The notes under the pieces: generated by a model | Databases searched by the model: none | What the model was told of the DNA's origin: nothing | Seen by the model: the letters and a program-made list of their open reading frames with translations, nothing else | Source of the DNA: Cohnella sp. CFH 77786 | GTDB taxonomy: Bacteria; Bacillota; Bacilli; Paenibacillales; Paenibacillaceae | Length of the DNA: 64,000 nt | Assembly: GCF_019400745.1 (NCBI RefSeq) | Contig: NZ_WJIB01000010.1 | Span: 124,001-188,000 of the forward strand | Direction of reading: 5' to 3' | Position numbers and translations under genes: made by a program | Part shown: positions 1 through 8,634 of the stretch, one piece after another | Numbering within the stretch: the stretch's first letter is position 1 | Layout of the letters: every line of letters begins with the position of its first letter

Positions 1-1544
1 TCCCAGGTGTGAACGTATCTGTCCGAGCTGTCGACCGTTTGCTCCAGCCGGTCGAAATAGTCGTTCGCGGTACCGGTCTTCACGTGCGGGAGACCCGGCA
101 TTTCATCCAGCCGGCGGCGCATCTCCAGCATCTCGCGGTTGACGCCTCCGCCTCCGTCTCCGTAGCCGTAAGACAGAAGGAGCTCTTCGTTGATCTCTTT
201 GTCGCGGTAATTCACCCAGGTTTGGTAAGTCTCGTAAGCGGTCAGTCTGCCGTTATAGGTATACAGCCAGGAATCCGCTTGATGCAGCCCGGGTTCGGGC
301 GTCGTGATGAAATGCGCGAGAATTTCCGTACCGTCCATGCCGCGCCAGCGGAATGTGTCGTGCGGGATCCGGTTGAACTGGTTCCAGCTGATCTTCGTTG
401 TCATAAACCGGCGTATGCCGGACTTCCGCAAGATTTGCGGCAATGCCCAGCTGTAGCCGAAGACGTCGGGAAGCCACAGATAGGAGCATTCCTTGCCGAA
501 CTCCCGCCGCAGCAGCCGCGTCCCGAACAGAATTTGCCGCACGAGGGACTCGCCGGAAGGGATATTGCAATCGGCTTCGAGCCACATGCCGCCGGCGGCT
601 TCCCACTGGCCTTCCGCCACTCTCGCCTTGATGTTTTCGTAGATTTCCGGGTAATCTTCCTTGATATAGTCGTACAGCTGGGGCTGGGTTTGCAGGAAAA
701 CGTAATCCGGATAGCGCTCCATCAGGCGAAGCACGGTCGAGAAGGAGCGGGCGATCTTCTCCCGCGTATGCTTCAGGCGCCATAACCAGGCCACGTCGAT
801 ATGCGTATGTCCGATCGCCGTGACCGTCACGCGCGAATGCTTCTCGATTCGGCCGAGCTCCGCCTTCAGGATGCCGAGCGCCGCATCGATCGAACGGTAA
901 AAACCGGCGCTCCCGGGATATTGCCACTCCATCGCCCGCAGCGAACGGTCGACGGCTTTCAGGAGCTGCTGTTTTTCCGGCTGGTGGGCGGGCAGCACGA
1001 GAGCGGTTTCAAATGCCGCCTTGGCCGTGAAATAATAATCGTCCGTCTGGCGATCCAGCCAGCAAATCTCCGCCCTCTTCAGACGGTGGACCTGTACGGT
1101 TCTCGGACCTCCGCCCTCCAAGCCGGACCAGAGACGGAAATCAAGGCGAACCGTATTCCCCGCCTCCCGAGCAGGCAGGAACACCTCCTGATGGTTGGCG
1201 TCCACGCCCTGATAGGGACGACCGTTCAGGAACAGCAGCGACTCGAAGCCGGAATTGGTGCCTTCGTCGGTTTTGCCGAAGTCGAATCTGCCGACCACGT
1301 CCTTTCCCGACCATGCTTGAGGAATTTCGATCTCATGAGAGAGCCAAGCATACCGATCCCTGCCTTCCCAGCGGGAACCGATCTCCAAGCGAGACCAGGA
1401 ATCGTCGACCGCGGGCGGGAAGGCGCCGATCTCCCCCTTCTCGTCGGGCAGAAAACGGAATTCGGGTATCGGAATCGCGTCGCGATAGCGGTAGGACTCG
1501 ATTTCTTCGATTCTGGCTTTGATTTTGTCCTCCAATAAGAACAA
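1..1544 (-). CDS. GH38 alpha-mannosidase, C-terminus beyond window (partial)
   Basis: Open frame of 514 codons running off the left edge. It should hydrolyse alpha-mannosides from oligosaccharides in the cytoplasm, since no signal peptide is seen. The catalytic domain opens at about residue 225 with GHTHIDVAWLW, the zinc-binding His-x-Asp of GH38. WLPDVFGYS near residue 345 carries the presumed nucleophile Asp. The N-terminal part resembles the Ams1-type leader domain. Start is taken as TTG because no ATG lies near and a GGGGG-type ribosome site sits just upstream behind a good promoter. It lies downstream of an ABC sugar importer and a GntR-type regulator, which suggests uptake and breakdown of mannosides. 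The family call is firm; the exact linkage is not known. Confidence 0.93.
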   Translation of the reverse strand, partial: MFLLEDKIKARIEEIESYRYRDAIPIPEFRFLPDEKGEIGAFPPAVDDSWSRLEIGSRWEGRDRYAWLSHEIEIPQAWSGKDVVGRFDFGKTDEGTNSGFESLLFLNGRPYQGVDANHQEVFLPAREAGNTVRLDFRLWSGLEGGGPRTVQVHRLKRAEICWLDRQTDDYYFTAKAAFETALVLPAHQPEKQQLLKAVDRSLRAMEWQYPGSAGFYRSIDAALGILKAELGRIEKHSRVTVTAIGHTHIDVAWLWRLKHTREKIARSFSTVLRLMERYPDYVFLQTQPQLYDYIKEDYPEIYENIKARVAEGQWEAAGGMWLEADCNIPSGESLVRQILFGTRLLRREFGKECSYLWLPDVFGYSWALPQILRKSGIRRFMTTKISWNQFNRIPHDTFRWRGMDGTEILAHFITTPEPGLHQADSWLYTYNGRLTAYETYQTWVNYRDKEINEELLLSYGYGDGGGGVNREMLEMRRRLDEMPGLPHVKTGTANDYFDRLEQTVDSSDRYVHTW

Positions 1545-1570
1545 GATGAATCCCCCTGCCGTTTGGCGTT

Positions 1571-1583
1571 GTGATATACCAAT
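1571..1583 (-). promoter_or_regulatory. candidate operator, mannosidase promoter
   Basis: Minus-strand ATTGGTATATCAC overlaps the -10 element of the mannosidase promoter. The same core, ATGGTATAWCATT, occurs at 1669-1682 and over the -10 box of the binding-protein gene at 6336-6349. The regulator encoded between these genes is the natural candidate to bind it. This is inference from repeated position and sequence. Confidence 0.45.
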
Positions 1584-1610
1584 TATATATCTAATAATAG
1601 GGGATGTAAA
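1582..1610 (-). promoter_or_regulatory. sigma-A promoter of the first alpha-mannosidase
   Basis: On the minus strand TTTACA (1605-1610) and TATAAT (1582-1587) are separated by exactly 17 bp, about 40 bp upstream of the TTG start. A TGGTATATCA motif overlaps its downstream edge. Confidence 0.75.
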
Positions 1611-1668
1611 CAAAAGTATATTCCTAATTTCAAAAATCAAGGCTATTTGATATATTGAAATTGAATAA

Positions 1669-1682
1669 AATGTTATACCATC
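1669..1682 (-). promoter_or_regulatory. second candidate operator upstream of the mannosidase
   Basis: Minus-strand GATGGTATAACATT differs in two of 14 positions from the copy at 6336-6349. It lies about 60 bp upstream of the mannosidase -35 box, so a regulator could bridge it with the 1571-1583 site. Confidence 0.45.
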
Positions 1683-1697
1683 TCTCGAAAAGACCCA

Positions 1698-1724
1698 TAA
1701 AAAAAACCCCAGCTCTTGGGGTTT
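1698..1724 (-). terminator. rho-independent terminator after the GntR-type regulator
   Basis: Minus-strand AAACCCC, loop AAGAGCT, GGGGTTT followed by a run of T, 26 bp after the stop of the regulator gene. It separates that gene from the mannosidase, which has its own promoter. Confidence 0.85.
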
Positions 1725-1749
1725 CACTACACCGTTCCACGCTTAAGGT

Positions 1750-2868
1750 TCATTCTTTCTCCATGGAGATGACGCTGTTTCTTTCGACCCACTGCACGGG
1801 CACGACAACCGGACGGAAGCCCGTGTTTTTCTTTTCGATGATGTCCACGATGATTTTGGCGGCATTCTGACCGATCTCGTAATAGTTCTGCCCGACGGTC
1901 GTGAGGGGCACTTGAGCATATCCGGCGTTCTCTTCGTTATCGAATCCGACGATCGACAGCTGTTCCGGCACTTGAATGCCGGCCTGCTGGCAAGCCTTGA
2001 GCAGATCGATCGCCATATCGTCGTGCTCGGCCTGAATGGCCGTCACGTTTCGAAGGACAAGCTCCTTGACGAGCGAGGCCAAACGGTTGATCCGGTCCTC
2101 ATCCCGAATCCCTTGGTAAACTTCCGATACGATATGATCTAGCTGAATGGGCAGACGGTTGTCCTTATGCGCCTTACAGTAGCCTAGAAAACGCTCCCGG
2201 ATCGTGCTGCGCAGGTCGATGGCGATGGAGGTAACGAAGGCGATACGGGTATGACCTTTGCGTATCAATTGCTCGGCCGCCATATATCCGCCCGCTTTAT
2301 TGTCGGACACCACGTTGCTGATTTCCACTCCCTCGTAATGCTGGTCGATCAGCACGATGGGAAAATCGTTCATCATCAGGGTATTCACCGTCGCGATATT
2401 GTGGGAGGAGCTCGAAGGGTACAGGATGATGCCGCTGTGGCCGTTATGGTACATTTTCAGCAGCAATTCCTTCTCCTTCTCCACGCTCCAGCCCGAAATA
2501 TGGATGCTTAAGAAATATCCTCTCGGATCCAAGTAATCGTTGGCTCCCTGGATGTAATCGAGACGGCCCGTCGAGGACCAGGGGAGAATCATGGAAATGA
2601 TCCGGGAGCGGGCGGCGTTAACGTCCCTCGCGGTTCCGGCTGCATCCTCCTGGTTTCGGACGTAACTTCCGCTGCCCCGCTTCCGGTACACAAGACCTTG
2701 TTTCTCCAGCTCGATCAAAGCCCGTTTCGACGTAATGCGACTGACGCCGTACTGCTGCGCGAGTTCGATTTCCGTCGGCAGCTTGTCGTTGTCGCCGTAC
2801 ACCCCGTCTTTGATTTTGCGCTGCAATTCTTCCAGGATTTGCAGATATAAGGGCTTGCCATCTTGCAT
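1750..2868 (-). CDS. GntR/LacI-type transcriptional regulator (AraR-like architecture)
   Basis: A 372-residue sugar-responsive repressor. Residues 1-75 form a GntR winged helix (PLYLQILEELQRKI, LPTEIELAQQYGVSRITSKR). Residues 85-370 form a LacI-type periplasmic-binding-like effector domain (VVSDNKAGGYMAAEQL, IVGFDNEENAGYAQVPLTTV). The same layout is known in AraR of Bacillus. It lies between the transporter genes and the mannosidase gene, all leftward. It probably controls both through ATGGTATAWCATT motifs found at 1571, 1669 and 6336. The effector is likely a sugar brought in by the neighbouring transporter, which is inference. Confidence 0.9.
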   Translation of the reverse strand: MQDGKPLYLQILEELQRKIKDGVYGDNDKLPTEIELAQQYGVSRITSKRALIELEKQGLVYRKRGSGSYVRNQEDAAGTARDVNAARSRIISMILPWSSTGRLDYIQGANDYLDPRGYFLSIHISGWSVEKEKELLLKMYHNGHSGIILYPSSSSHNIATVNTLMMNDFPIVLIDQHYEGVEISNVVSDNKAGGYMAAEQLIRKGHTRIAFVTSIAIDLRSTIRERFLGYCKAHKDNRLPIQLDHIVSEVYQGIRDEDRINRLASLVKELVLRNVTAIQAEHDDMAIDLLKACQQAGIQVPEQLSIVGFDNEENAGYAQVPLTTVGQNYYEIGQNAAKIIVDIIEKKNTGFRPVVVPVQWVERNSVISMEKE

Positions 2869-2949
2869 CAGCGTTCGCCACCCTGCTCACTTAGTTCAAA
2901 TATAATGACCATTCTACCAAAGGTTGGATCGATTTTACACGATTCAAGT

Positions 2950-3777
2950 TCAACTTTTCACCGCGCCGTCCGCAAGTCCCGCGATGAATTGGCGGCTGAC
3001 GAACAGGAAGAAAACGATCAAGGGCAGCGTAGCGAGAAGCGTGCCGGTCATGATCATCGCGTAATTCGCGGTATGGCTCGTTTTCATTTGGGCGAGCGTG
3101 ACCATGAGCGTGAATTTAGACGAATCCGTAAGCACGACCAGAGGCCACATATAATCCTCCCACACCCCCATGAACGCCGTGATGCCGAGAAAAGCCAGAC
3201 CCGGTCTCAAAATCGGAAGCGCCACGTTGAAATAAAGCCTGAAATTGTTGCAGCCGTCGATTCGGCCCGCGTCCATGAGATCGTCGTGGATCGCATCCTG
3301 GGCGAACTGCCGGATCCAGAAGATTCCGAACGCGTTCGCCAAGCTCGGAACGATCAGCGCTTTGAAATCGCCGAGCCACCCGAGCGTCTTCATGATCATG
3401 AATTGCGGAACGAGCGACAGCTGTCCCGGGATCATCATCGTCGCGAGCAGCAGGAAGAACAGAACTTTGCTGCCGGGAAATTTGTACTTCGCGAACGTGA
3501 ACCCGGCAAGCGACTCGAAAAACAGCCGGAAGAACGTGATGACCACGGCGACGAAAACGGTATTGAGGAACGCTTGGGTAAAGTCGACCGCTTCCCAAAC
3601 GCTGCGGACGTTCGTCCAAAATTGGTTGCCGGGAACGAGCTTGGGCGGAAACGCGAACACCGCGCTCGTCGTATTCGTGGACATTACGAACAGCCAATAG
3701 AACGGGAATACGGATACGGCCACGCCGATCAACAAGATCAGATGGATCGTCACCTTTTTCCAAGTTTCGCTTCTCAT
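2950..3777 (-). CDS. carbohydrate ABC transporter permease, MalG/UgpE type
   Basis: A 275-residue integral membrane protein of the MalG family, one half of the membrane channel of a sugar importer. A first hydrophobic helix lies at residues 10-32 and about six in total are visible. The EAA loop that contacts the ATPase is at residues 180-200 (DDLMDAGRIDGCNNFRLYF). It follows the MalF-type permease by 42 bp and shares its operon. No ATPase gene is present, so a shared MsmX-like ATPase elsewhere probably powers it, as is common in Bacillota. Confidence 0.93.
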   Translation of the reverse strand: MRSETWKKVTIHLILLIGVAVSVFPFYWLFVMSTNTTSAVFAFPPKLVPGNQFWTNVRSVWEAVDFTQAFLNTVFVAVVITFFRLFFESLAGFTFAKYKFPGSKVLFFLLLATMMIPGQLSLVPQFMIMKTLGWLGDFKALIVPSLANAFGIFWIRQFAQDAIHDDLMDAGRIDGCNNFRLYFNVALPILRPGLAFLGITAFMGVWEDYMWPLVVLTDSSKFTLMVTLAQMKTSHTANYAMIMTGTLLATLPLIVFFLFVSRQFIAGLADGAVKS

Positions 3778-3819
3778 GATCTTGCACCTCGCGAAATGAT
3801 TGTCGAGTCCGTCATCTGA

Positions 3820-4719
3820 TTAACGATCGTCCGAAGGCTTGAAAATTCTCCAGTTCAGGAAGGAGACGACCATGATGATGGCGAACATCACCCACGATAC
3901 GGCCGCCGCATAACCGAAATTGTTGAATTTGAACGCTTCCCGATACATATAGAGCAGAATGGTTATCGAGCCTTGGTACGGCGTCTGGAGGGTCGCGAGC
4001 ACTTGGGGCTCCGTGAAGATCTGCAAACCGCCGATCGTCGACATCATGACGGTGAACAAGATGATCGGCCGAAGCATCGGAACCGTAATGCGCGTGAACG
4101 TCTGCCACATCGTGGCTCCGTCCAGATTCGCCGCTTCGTACAGGTCGCTCGGGATTTTCTGGAGGCCCGCCAGGTAAATGACCATGTTGTACCCCAGATA
4201 ACGCCAGAAAATCATGCTGGCGATAATCATTTGCACGGTCAACGCGGAGTTGAACCAAGCGACCTCATGCAGTCCGATTTTTTGCAAAATATAGTTCGCG
4301 AAGCCGTAATGGTTTCCGAAAAACGACTGGAAAATGATGACGACCGCCACCATTGCGGTTACATTCGGAAGGTAGTAAGCAATGCGGTAAAAATCTTTAA
4401 AGCGGACCATCGCCGAGTTGATCAGAAAAGCGACCACAAGCGCGCAGCAGAGCAGCGGAATATTGGCCATCGCCCATATGATGAAGGTATTCTTGACGGC
4501 GTCCAGGAACTCGGGATCGGTTATGATGAACTGAAACTGCCTGAACCCCACGTACTTCATTTCCCCGATTCCGTCCCATTTGTTCAAGGCGAGATACGCG
4601 GAGAACAGGATCGGGAATAATCCGAAAACCAAAAACAAAATGTAAAACGGAGAAATGAATAAATACTGCGTCCGGCTTCTTATCACTTCTCTCCACGTAT
4701 GCCTGACCTTCGTTCCCAC
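3820..4719 (-). CDS. carbohydrate ABC transporter permease, MalF/UgpA type
   Basis: A 299-residue membrane protein of the MalF family that pairs with the downstream MalG-type permease. The first transmembrane helix is at residues 20-42. The EAA motif lies near residue 205 (DLYEAANLDGATMWQTF). It comes second in the operon, after the binding protein, with a stable hairpin in the 92-bp gap. Substrate cannot be read from the permease; the neighbouring alpha-mannosidase suggests mannosides or manno-oligosaccharides. Confidence 0.93.
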   Translation of the reverse strand: MGTKVRHTWREVIRSRTQYLFISPFYILFLVFGLFPILFSAYLALNKWDGIGEMKYVGFRQFQFIITDPEFLDAVKNTFIIWAMANIPLLCCALVVAFLINSAMVRFKDFYRIAYYLPNVTAMVAVVIIFQSFFGNHYGFANYILQKIGLHEVAWFNSALTVQMIIASMIFWRYLGYNMVIYLAGLQKIPSDLYEAANLDGATMWQTFTRITVPMLRPIILFTVMMSTIGGLQIFTEPQVLATLQTPYQGSITILLYMYREAFKFNNFGYAAAVSWVMFAIIMVVSFLNWRIFKPSDDR

Positions 4720-4762
4720 GATCCCGACCTCCCGATAGCCGATTGCGGCGTTCGATATCCAG

Positions 4763-4793
4763 GAAGGGCGCGGCCATGAAAGCCCCGCCCTTC
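4763..4793 (-). other. intercistronic hairpin after the binding-protein gene
   Basis: Arms GAAGGGCG and CGCCCTTC with an inner GGC/GCC pair and no T run. Such hairpins commonly protect the 3' end of an abundant binding-protein mRNA, giving more binding protein than permease. Confidence 0.6.
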
Positions 4794-4811
4794 ACCGTTT
4801 AAGCGATCCGT

Positions 4812-6119
4812 TTACCGCTGCAGGTTTCTCTTGACGTTCTCAAGCGCGTCCTTCCACGCTTTTTCCGGATCCTTTTTGTTCGTGTCGACCAAAGTGAGCT
4901 CCTGGATAATGGCATCCTCGACCATGCCGTCTCTCGGATCGGAATGGGAGACGACGACGTCCTTCGCCGCTTCCCCGAACACTTCGCCGATCGCTTGGTT
5001 TCCGAAGAACGCGTCGGGCTGCTTCATGTCCGCGTCCCCGTACACGGAGGGAGTAGAAGGATAGTTGCCGAATTCCAGGAACGCTTTCTTCAGATTATCC
5101 GGGCTGACCAGGAACTTGATGACTTCATAAGCTTCCTTAGGATATTTGGTCGATTTCAGGACGCCGAAGAAGGAACCGCCTTGGTTGCCCACGCCGCCCG
5201 CCGGGTAGGCAATGCGCCACTTGCCCGCCGTGTCCGGAGCCGCCGCGATCAGGTCGCCTTTCACCCAGGAAGCGCCGATCGTGGACGCGATCGATCCGTT
5301 GTTCAGAGCCGCGTTGGCTTCCGAAGACGAGGACATCCCGAATGTCGCCCCCGATTGGTAAGCCTTGACCGCGGTATCCCACGCTTGTTTCACGTGGCCG
5401 TCTTCGCCGATGAAGTTGCCGTTTTCGTCGAAATAACGCTTCGGCAGTTGATTGATGACGTTACGGTAAATGTCGACGATCGTGCCCATGCTGCCCTTGG
5501 TTTTCTCTTTGACGGTTTTGGCAAGCGCGATGTAGTCGTCCCACGTTTTGACTTTGGCTTTGATTTCTTCCGGCGTGGAAGGAACGCCCGCTTGCTTGAA
5601 CAGATCTTCGCGATAGAACATGACGACCGGAGCCACGTCGATCGGCAAGGCGATCAAAGTTTTCTTGTCCGGAGTGGCCGCCATGTTCCATTTCCATTCC
5701 AAATACTGGTCCTTGATCTCGGACGCGCCTTGGTCGTAGAGGTTGACGAATTTGTCGCTGTACTCCAGCATTTCCGTCACCCAGCTGTCCATCGCGACGA
5801 TATCGGGACCGTCCCCGCCACCCGCGAGCGTCGTTTTCAGCTTCGTCTTGTACTCGTCGCCCGGAGGCAGCTTTTCCGCCTTCAGCTCGATATTCGGGAA
5901 TTTCGCTTTCGCCGCTTCAATCGAAGAATCCGAGATCGCGCCGTTCCAATACCACAAGGTCAGCTTCGCTTTCTCGCCGGCCGGCGCCGATTGCGAGGCC
6001 GAAGCGCTCGGCTCGCTGCTGCCGCTTGCCTCGTCATTTTTCTTGCCGCCGCCGCAAGCCGAGAGGATAAGAGCCATCATCATCGTAAGCACGATCAGGT
6101 ACGAAACTTTCTTGTTCAT
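4812..6119 (-). CDS. extracellular sugar-binding lipoprotein of ABC importer
   Basis: A 435-residue solute-binding protein of family 1. It has a lipoprotein signal peptide with lipobox LSAC (Cys22), so the mature protein would be anchored to the outer face of the membrane. A Ser/Ala/Glu-rich linker follows (residues 23-50), then the binding fold. It is the first gene of the operon with the two permeases. The start ATG has AAGGGGG upstream. Its promoter near 6337-6365 carries the shared ATGGTATATCATT motif and the leader holds a palindrome at 6240-6256. Ligand unknown, probably an oligosaccharide given the adjacent GH38 enzyme. Confidence 0.93.
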   Translation of the reverse strand: MNKKVSYLIVLTMMMALILSACGGGKKNDEASGSSEPSASASQSAPAGEKAKLTLWYWNGAISDSSIEAAKAKFPNIELKAEKLPPGDEYKTKLKTTLAGGGDGPDIVAMDSWVTEMLEYSDKFVNLYDQGASEIKDQYLEWKWNMAATPDKKTLIALPIDVAPVVMFYREDLFKQAGVPSTPEEIKAKVKTWDDYIALAKTVKEKTKGSMGTIVDIYRNVINQLPKRYFDENGNFIGEDGHVKQAWDTAVKAYQSGATFGMSSSSEANAALNNGSIASTIGASWVKGDLIAAAPDTAGKWRIAYPAGGVGNQGGSFFGVLKSTKYPKEAYEVIKFLVSPDNLKKAFLEFGNYPSTPSVYGDADMKQPDAFFGNQAIGEVFGEAAKDVVVSHSDPRDGMVEDAIIQELTLVDTNKKDPEKAWKDALENVKRNLQR

Positions 6120-6239
6120 GGAAGTTCCCCCTTAATAATTGGTTGAAGGACTGTGGCTTCGTTCGGCATGTAACAATGCAGACACCTTTCATGGATGTTG
6201 GCCCCCGCCCCGAACACCTCCCCGAGAAGATGAAACCGC

Positions 6240-6256
6240 TTTTACCATTGGTAAAA
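6240..6256. promoter_or_regulatory. 17-bp palindrome with flanking cre-like sequence
   Basis: TTTTACCATTGGTAAAA is a perfect palindrome about a central T, 120 bp upstream of the binding-protein start and downstream of its promoter. It overlaps TGAAACCGCTTTTA (6231-6244), which matches the CcpA cre consensus at 13 of 14 positions. Either a second regulator or CcpA could block transcript elongation here. Confidence 0.45.
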
Positions 6257-6335
6257 CGCTTACACTTCTGCCTCTTCCCCATGCCCGTGACCACAATATA
6301 ACTTTTTATATGACCGCTTTTTCTACGCATGAGTA

Positions 6336-6365
6336 AATGATATACCATTATGAAAACGAAATCAA
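6336..6365 (-). promoter_or_regulatory. promoter and operator of the binding-protein operon
   Basis: Minus-strand TTGATT (6360-6365) and TATCAT (6337-6342) are 17 bp apart. The near-palindrome AATGGTATATCATT (6336-6349) covers the -10 box and recurs upstream of the mannosidase gene. The transcript would have a leader of about 210 nt. Confidence 0.5.
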
Positions 6366-6605
6366 TCCCCATGGGGCGTCTTTTTATTTCATTTATATAC
6401 CTTTTAGGGTGAATAGCTTCCCTGATTCAAGTAATTTCTATACCTAAATAGATTATTAGTTATAAAGATTCCCGCCCAAATCAAAATTACCTCTACTTCC
6501 GCTATAAATCCATAGGTAATATCTGTTCCCTCTTCCGGTCGGGCATCGCTGACGAAAATGAAGAAACGGGGAGCGAAAATGCTCCCCGTTCCGATTGAAC
6601 GACCC

Positions 6606-6739
6606 GCGCCGGTAGTCGGGGATTTCGCAAAAATAACGTCTCCGGAAGTCACTACAGCGCCCGCAGTCGGGGATTTCCCAGAAATAACGTCTCCGGAAGT
6701 CACTACAGCGCCGGTAGTCGGGGATTTCCCAGAAAGACG
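6606..6739. repeat. 51-bp tandem repeat, 2.6 copies
   Basis: Units start at 6606, 6657 and 6708. Each begins GCGCC and contains AGTCGGGGATTTC; the first two also carry the segment GTCTCCGGAAGTCACTACA. They differ by a few point changes. The period is a multiple of three, so a spurious open frame crosses it. The rest of 6366-6830 holds nothing I can identify. Confidence 0.9.
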
Positions 6740-6833
6740 AGCAGAACAAGAACTGGAGCGCCAATACCGAAAACGGCACCCCTCTCGCTTCCCCCAAACC
6801 ACTCTCTGGAACCTAATAATTTCTAACATGTTA

Positions 6834-6863
6834 AAAAAACGCCAGCCCGAGGGCCGGCGTTTT
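6834..6863 (-). terminator. terminator of the nitroreductase gene
   Basis: Minus-strand stem AACGCCGGCCC / GGGCTGGCGTT with a three-base loop followed by seven T, just after the stop codon. Confidence 0.88.
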
Positions 6864-6879
6864 CGGCGTTGCGTTATCG

Positions 6880-7479
6880 TTATTTAAACACCTTAATACG
6901 TTCTTCCAGCGGCTGAAACTCTTTCGCTCCCGGCTGGAAAGTCGGCTTGCCGAAAGGCATCTGAGCGAGCAGCTTCCATTCGCTCGGAAGGTTCCACTCC
7001 CGGGCCGCTTGCTCATTGATGAGCGGATTGTAGTGCTGCAGGGAAGCGCCCAGCCCCTCGAGCTCCAGCGCCGTCCAAACCACGAATTGCAGCATGCCCG
7101 AGGATTGGTTCGACCAGACCGGGAAATTATCGGCATACGTCGGGAAGCTCTCTTGCAGGCCTTTGACGACGGCTTGATCTTCGAAGAAGAGAACCGTACC
7201 GTAGCCGCTGCCGAATCCGTTAATTCTTTCTTCCGTCGCCGCGAACTGATCGGCGGGCACGATCTTCCGCAACGTTTCCTTGGTAAGGTTCCACAGCTTG
7301 TCGGACTGTTCGTCGAACAGAACGACGACCCTGGCGCTCTGCGAGTTGAAGGCGGACGGCGTATGCTTCACCGCTTCGTTCACGATTTCTTGGATGCGTT
7401 CGGCGGATACGACCTTTTCTTTGCTCAATCCGTAGTAGGTACGTCTTTGTTTGACGGCTTCCAAAAATGCTATGCTCAT
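6880..7479 (-). CDS. nitroreductase-family FMN oxidoreductase
   Basis: A 199-residue protein of the nitroreductase fold, using FMN and NAD(P)H to reduce nitro or quinone compounds in the cytoplasm. The N-terminal RRTYYGL and SAFNSQSARVVVL (residues 42-54) match the FMN phosphate-binding Arg and Asn/Ser positions. The segment LEGLGASLQHYNPL near residue 140 is typical of the fatty-acid-repressed (HBN1/FRP) branch. It is a single gene with its own terminator. An XRE-type regulator is transcribed divergently 185 bp away and may control it. Physiological substrate unknown. Confidence 0.88.
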   Translation of the reverse strand: MSIAFLEAVKQRRTYYGLSKEKVVSAERIQEIVNEAVKHTPSAFNSQSARVVVLFDEQSDKLWNLTKETLRKIVPADQFAATEERINGFGSGYGTVLFFEDQAVVKGLQESFPTYADNFPVWSNQSSGMLQFVVWTALELEGLGASLQHYNPLINEQAAREWNLPSEWKLLAQMPFGKPTFQPGAKEFQPLEERIKVFK

Positions 7480-7664
7480 GAATGATCCCTCCGGGTTTCC
7501 GAATGTGATAAGATGAAACGTAACAGGCTATGGCTTCATCCTACCTCCATCCGGATACGCCAAGAAGAACTGTGTTTGTATCGCTATTGCGACTGCTTCT
7601 GCCGCCGATTCTATAAGTTCCAATCCTAATACTGAGAGTATCAGCATGAAAGGAGCGAACGTCC

Positions 7665-8531
7665 ATGAGTGACGATCAACGCCGTCAGGAGCTGGGCCGC
7701 TTCCTGCGCACGCGGCGGCTGCGGCTGTCGCCGGAGGACGCAGGCCTGCAGCACGCCGGTTTCACCAGAAGAAGAACGAAAGGGCTGCGGCGAGAAGAGG
7801 TTGCGGCGCTCGCCGGGATTTCGCTGCCGTGGTACACCTCTCTCGAACAGGGAAGGGATATCAACGTTTCCGACCAGGTGCTGGGCAGCCTGGCCCGCGT
7901 TCTGCGCTTGAACCGGGACGAGCGCAACCATCTCTATTTCCTCGCGAATCCGAACCGGACGCCGCGCCAGACCAAGGCAGAGGAGCCAACCGTATCGCAT
8001 TCGCTGCAGTACCTGTTGGATCAAATGCTGCACTGCCCCGCCTACATTACCGACATGAGAATGAACGTGCTGGCCTGGAACCGGCTCGCTTCCTCCGTTT
8101 TCGGCTCCTTCGGCCCGGCGGATAGCCGCGAACGCAATATGATCTGGCGCATGTTCATGCTGCCGTCCTACCGGACGATGTTCATCGGGTGGGAAGACCT
8201 CGCCCGTTCCCTGCTCGGCCATTTCCGCGTGATGTACGACCAGCACATCGAAGATCCCTGGTATCCGGAATTCATCGCGGAAATGACGGAGTGCAGCCCC
8301 GAATTTGCGGCGATGTGGGAGAGCTACGAAGTTCGGTGCACGAACCAGCACCCGCGGGTGCTCTCGCATCCCCAGGCCGGACGGCTGAATCTGCTGACGC
8401 ACCTCTTCCCCATGCAGGACGGCAGCGGCCAGTTCCTGAATGTCTATACGCCCGATCTCCAAGACGGCTCGGCCGACCGCTTGGCCAAACTCGCGGAAGA
8501 GCCGAATGCCAGGCAGCCGTTGTCCGTTTGA
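7665..8531 (+). CDS. XRE-family regulator with MmyB-type ligand domain
   Basis: A 288-residue DNA-binding protein. Residues 8-75 form an XRE helix-turn-helix with the signature LRREEVAALAGISLPWYTSLEQGRD. Residues 105-275 match the MmyB-like PAS-type domain (AWNRLAS, GWEDLARSLLGHFR) known to bind small ligands. The start ATG has AAAGGAGCG at proper spacing. It sits divergent to a nitroreductase, a frequent arrangement for this family, so it probably controls that gene. It ends in a terminator 23 bp downstream. Confidence 0.9.
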   Translation: MSDDQRRQELGRFLRTRRLRLSPEDAGLQHAGFTRRRTKGLRREEVAALAGISLPWYTSLEQGRDINVSDQVLGSLARVLRLNRDERNHLYFLANPNRTPRQTKAEEPTVSHSLQYLLDQMLHCPAYITDMRMNVLAWNRLASSVFGSFGPADSRERNMIWRMFMLPSYRTMFIGWEDLARSLLGHFRVMYDQHIEDPWYPEFIAEMTECSPEFAAMWESYEVRCTNQHPRVLSHPQAGRLNLLTHLFPMQDGSGQFLNVYTPDLQDGSADRLAKLAEEPNARQPLSV

Positions 8532-8553
8532 AACCATTTTCGGCAGTCGCGGA

Positions 8554-8589
8554 AGAGTACCGACCCCTAAGATCGGTGCTCTTTTTTTG
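8554..8589 (+). terminator. terminator after the XRE regulator
   Basis: AGAGTACCGA and TCGGTGCTCT pair over ten positions (one G-T) around a nine-base loop, then seven T. It insulates the following SOS operon. Confidence 0.88.
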
Positions 8590-8634
8590 CAACGCGCGAA
8601 ACGGATTCTCCTCTTCCTCCCCAACATCCTCCAA

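Noticed and set aside
4944..6146. Long plus-strand open frame of 400 codons antisense to the binding-protein gene
   Set aside because: Arg/Asp-rich shadow of a high-GC gene; the minus strand carries a full lipoprotein with signal peptide and ribosome site.
6606..6739. Possible CRISPR array
   Set aside because: Tandem units touch each other with no unique spacers, and no cas genes are present.
6558..6887. 109-codon frame with a 17-residue repeat (APVVGDFPEITSPEVTT)
   Set aside because: Created by a 51-bp tandem repeat with period divisible by three; both strands stay open, there is no ribosome site and it overlaps a terminator.
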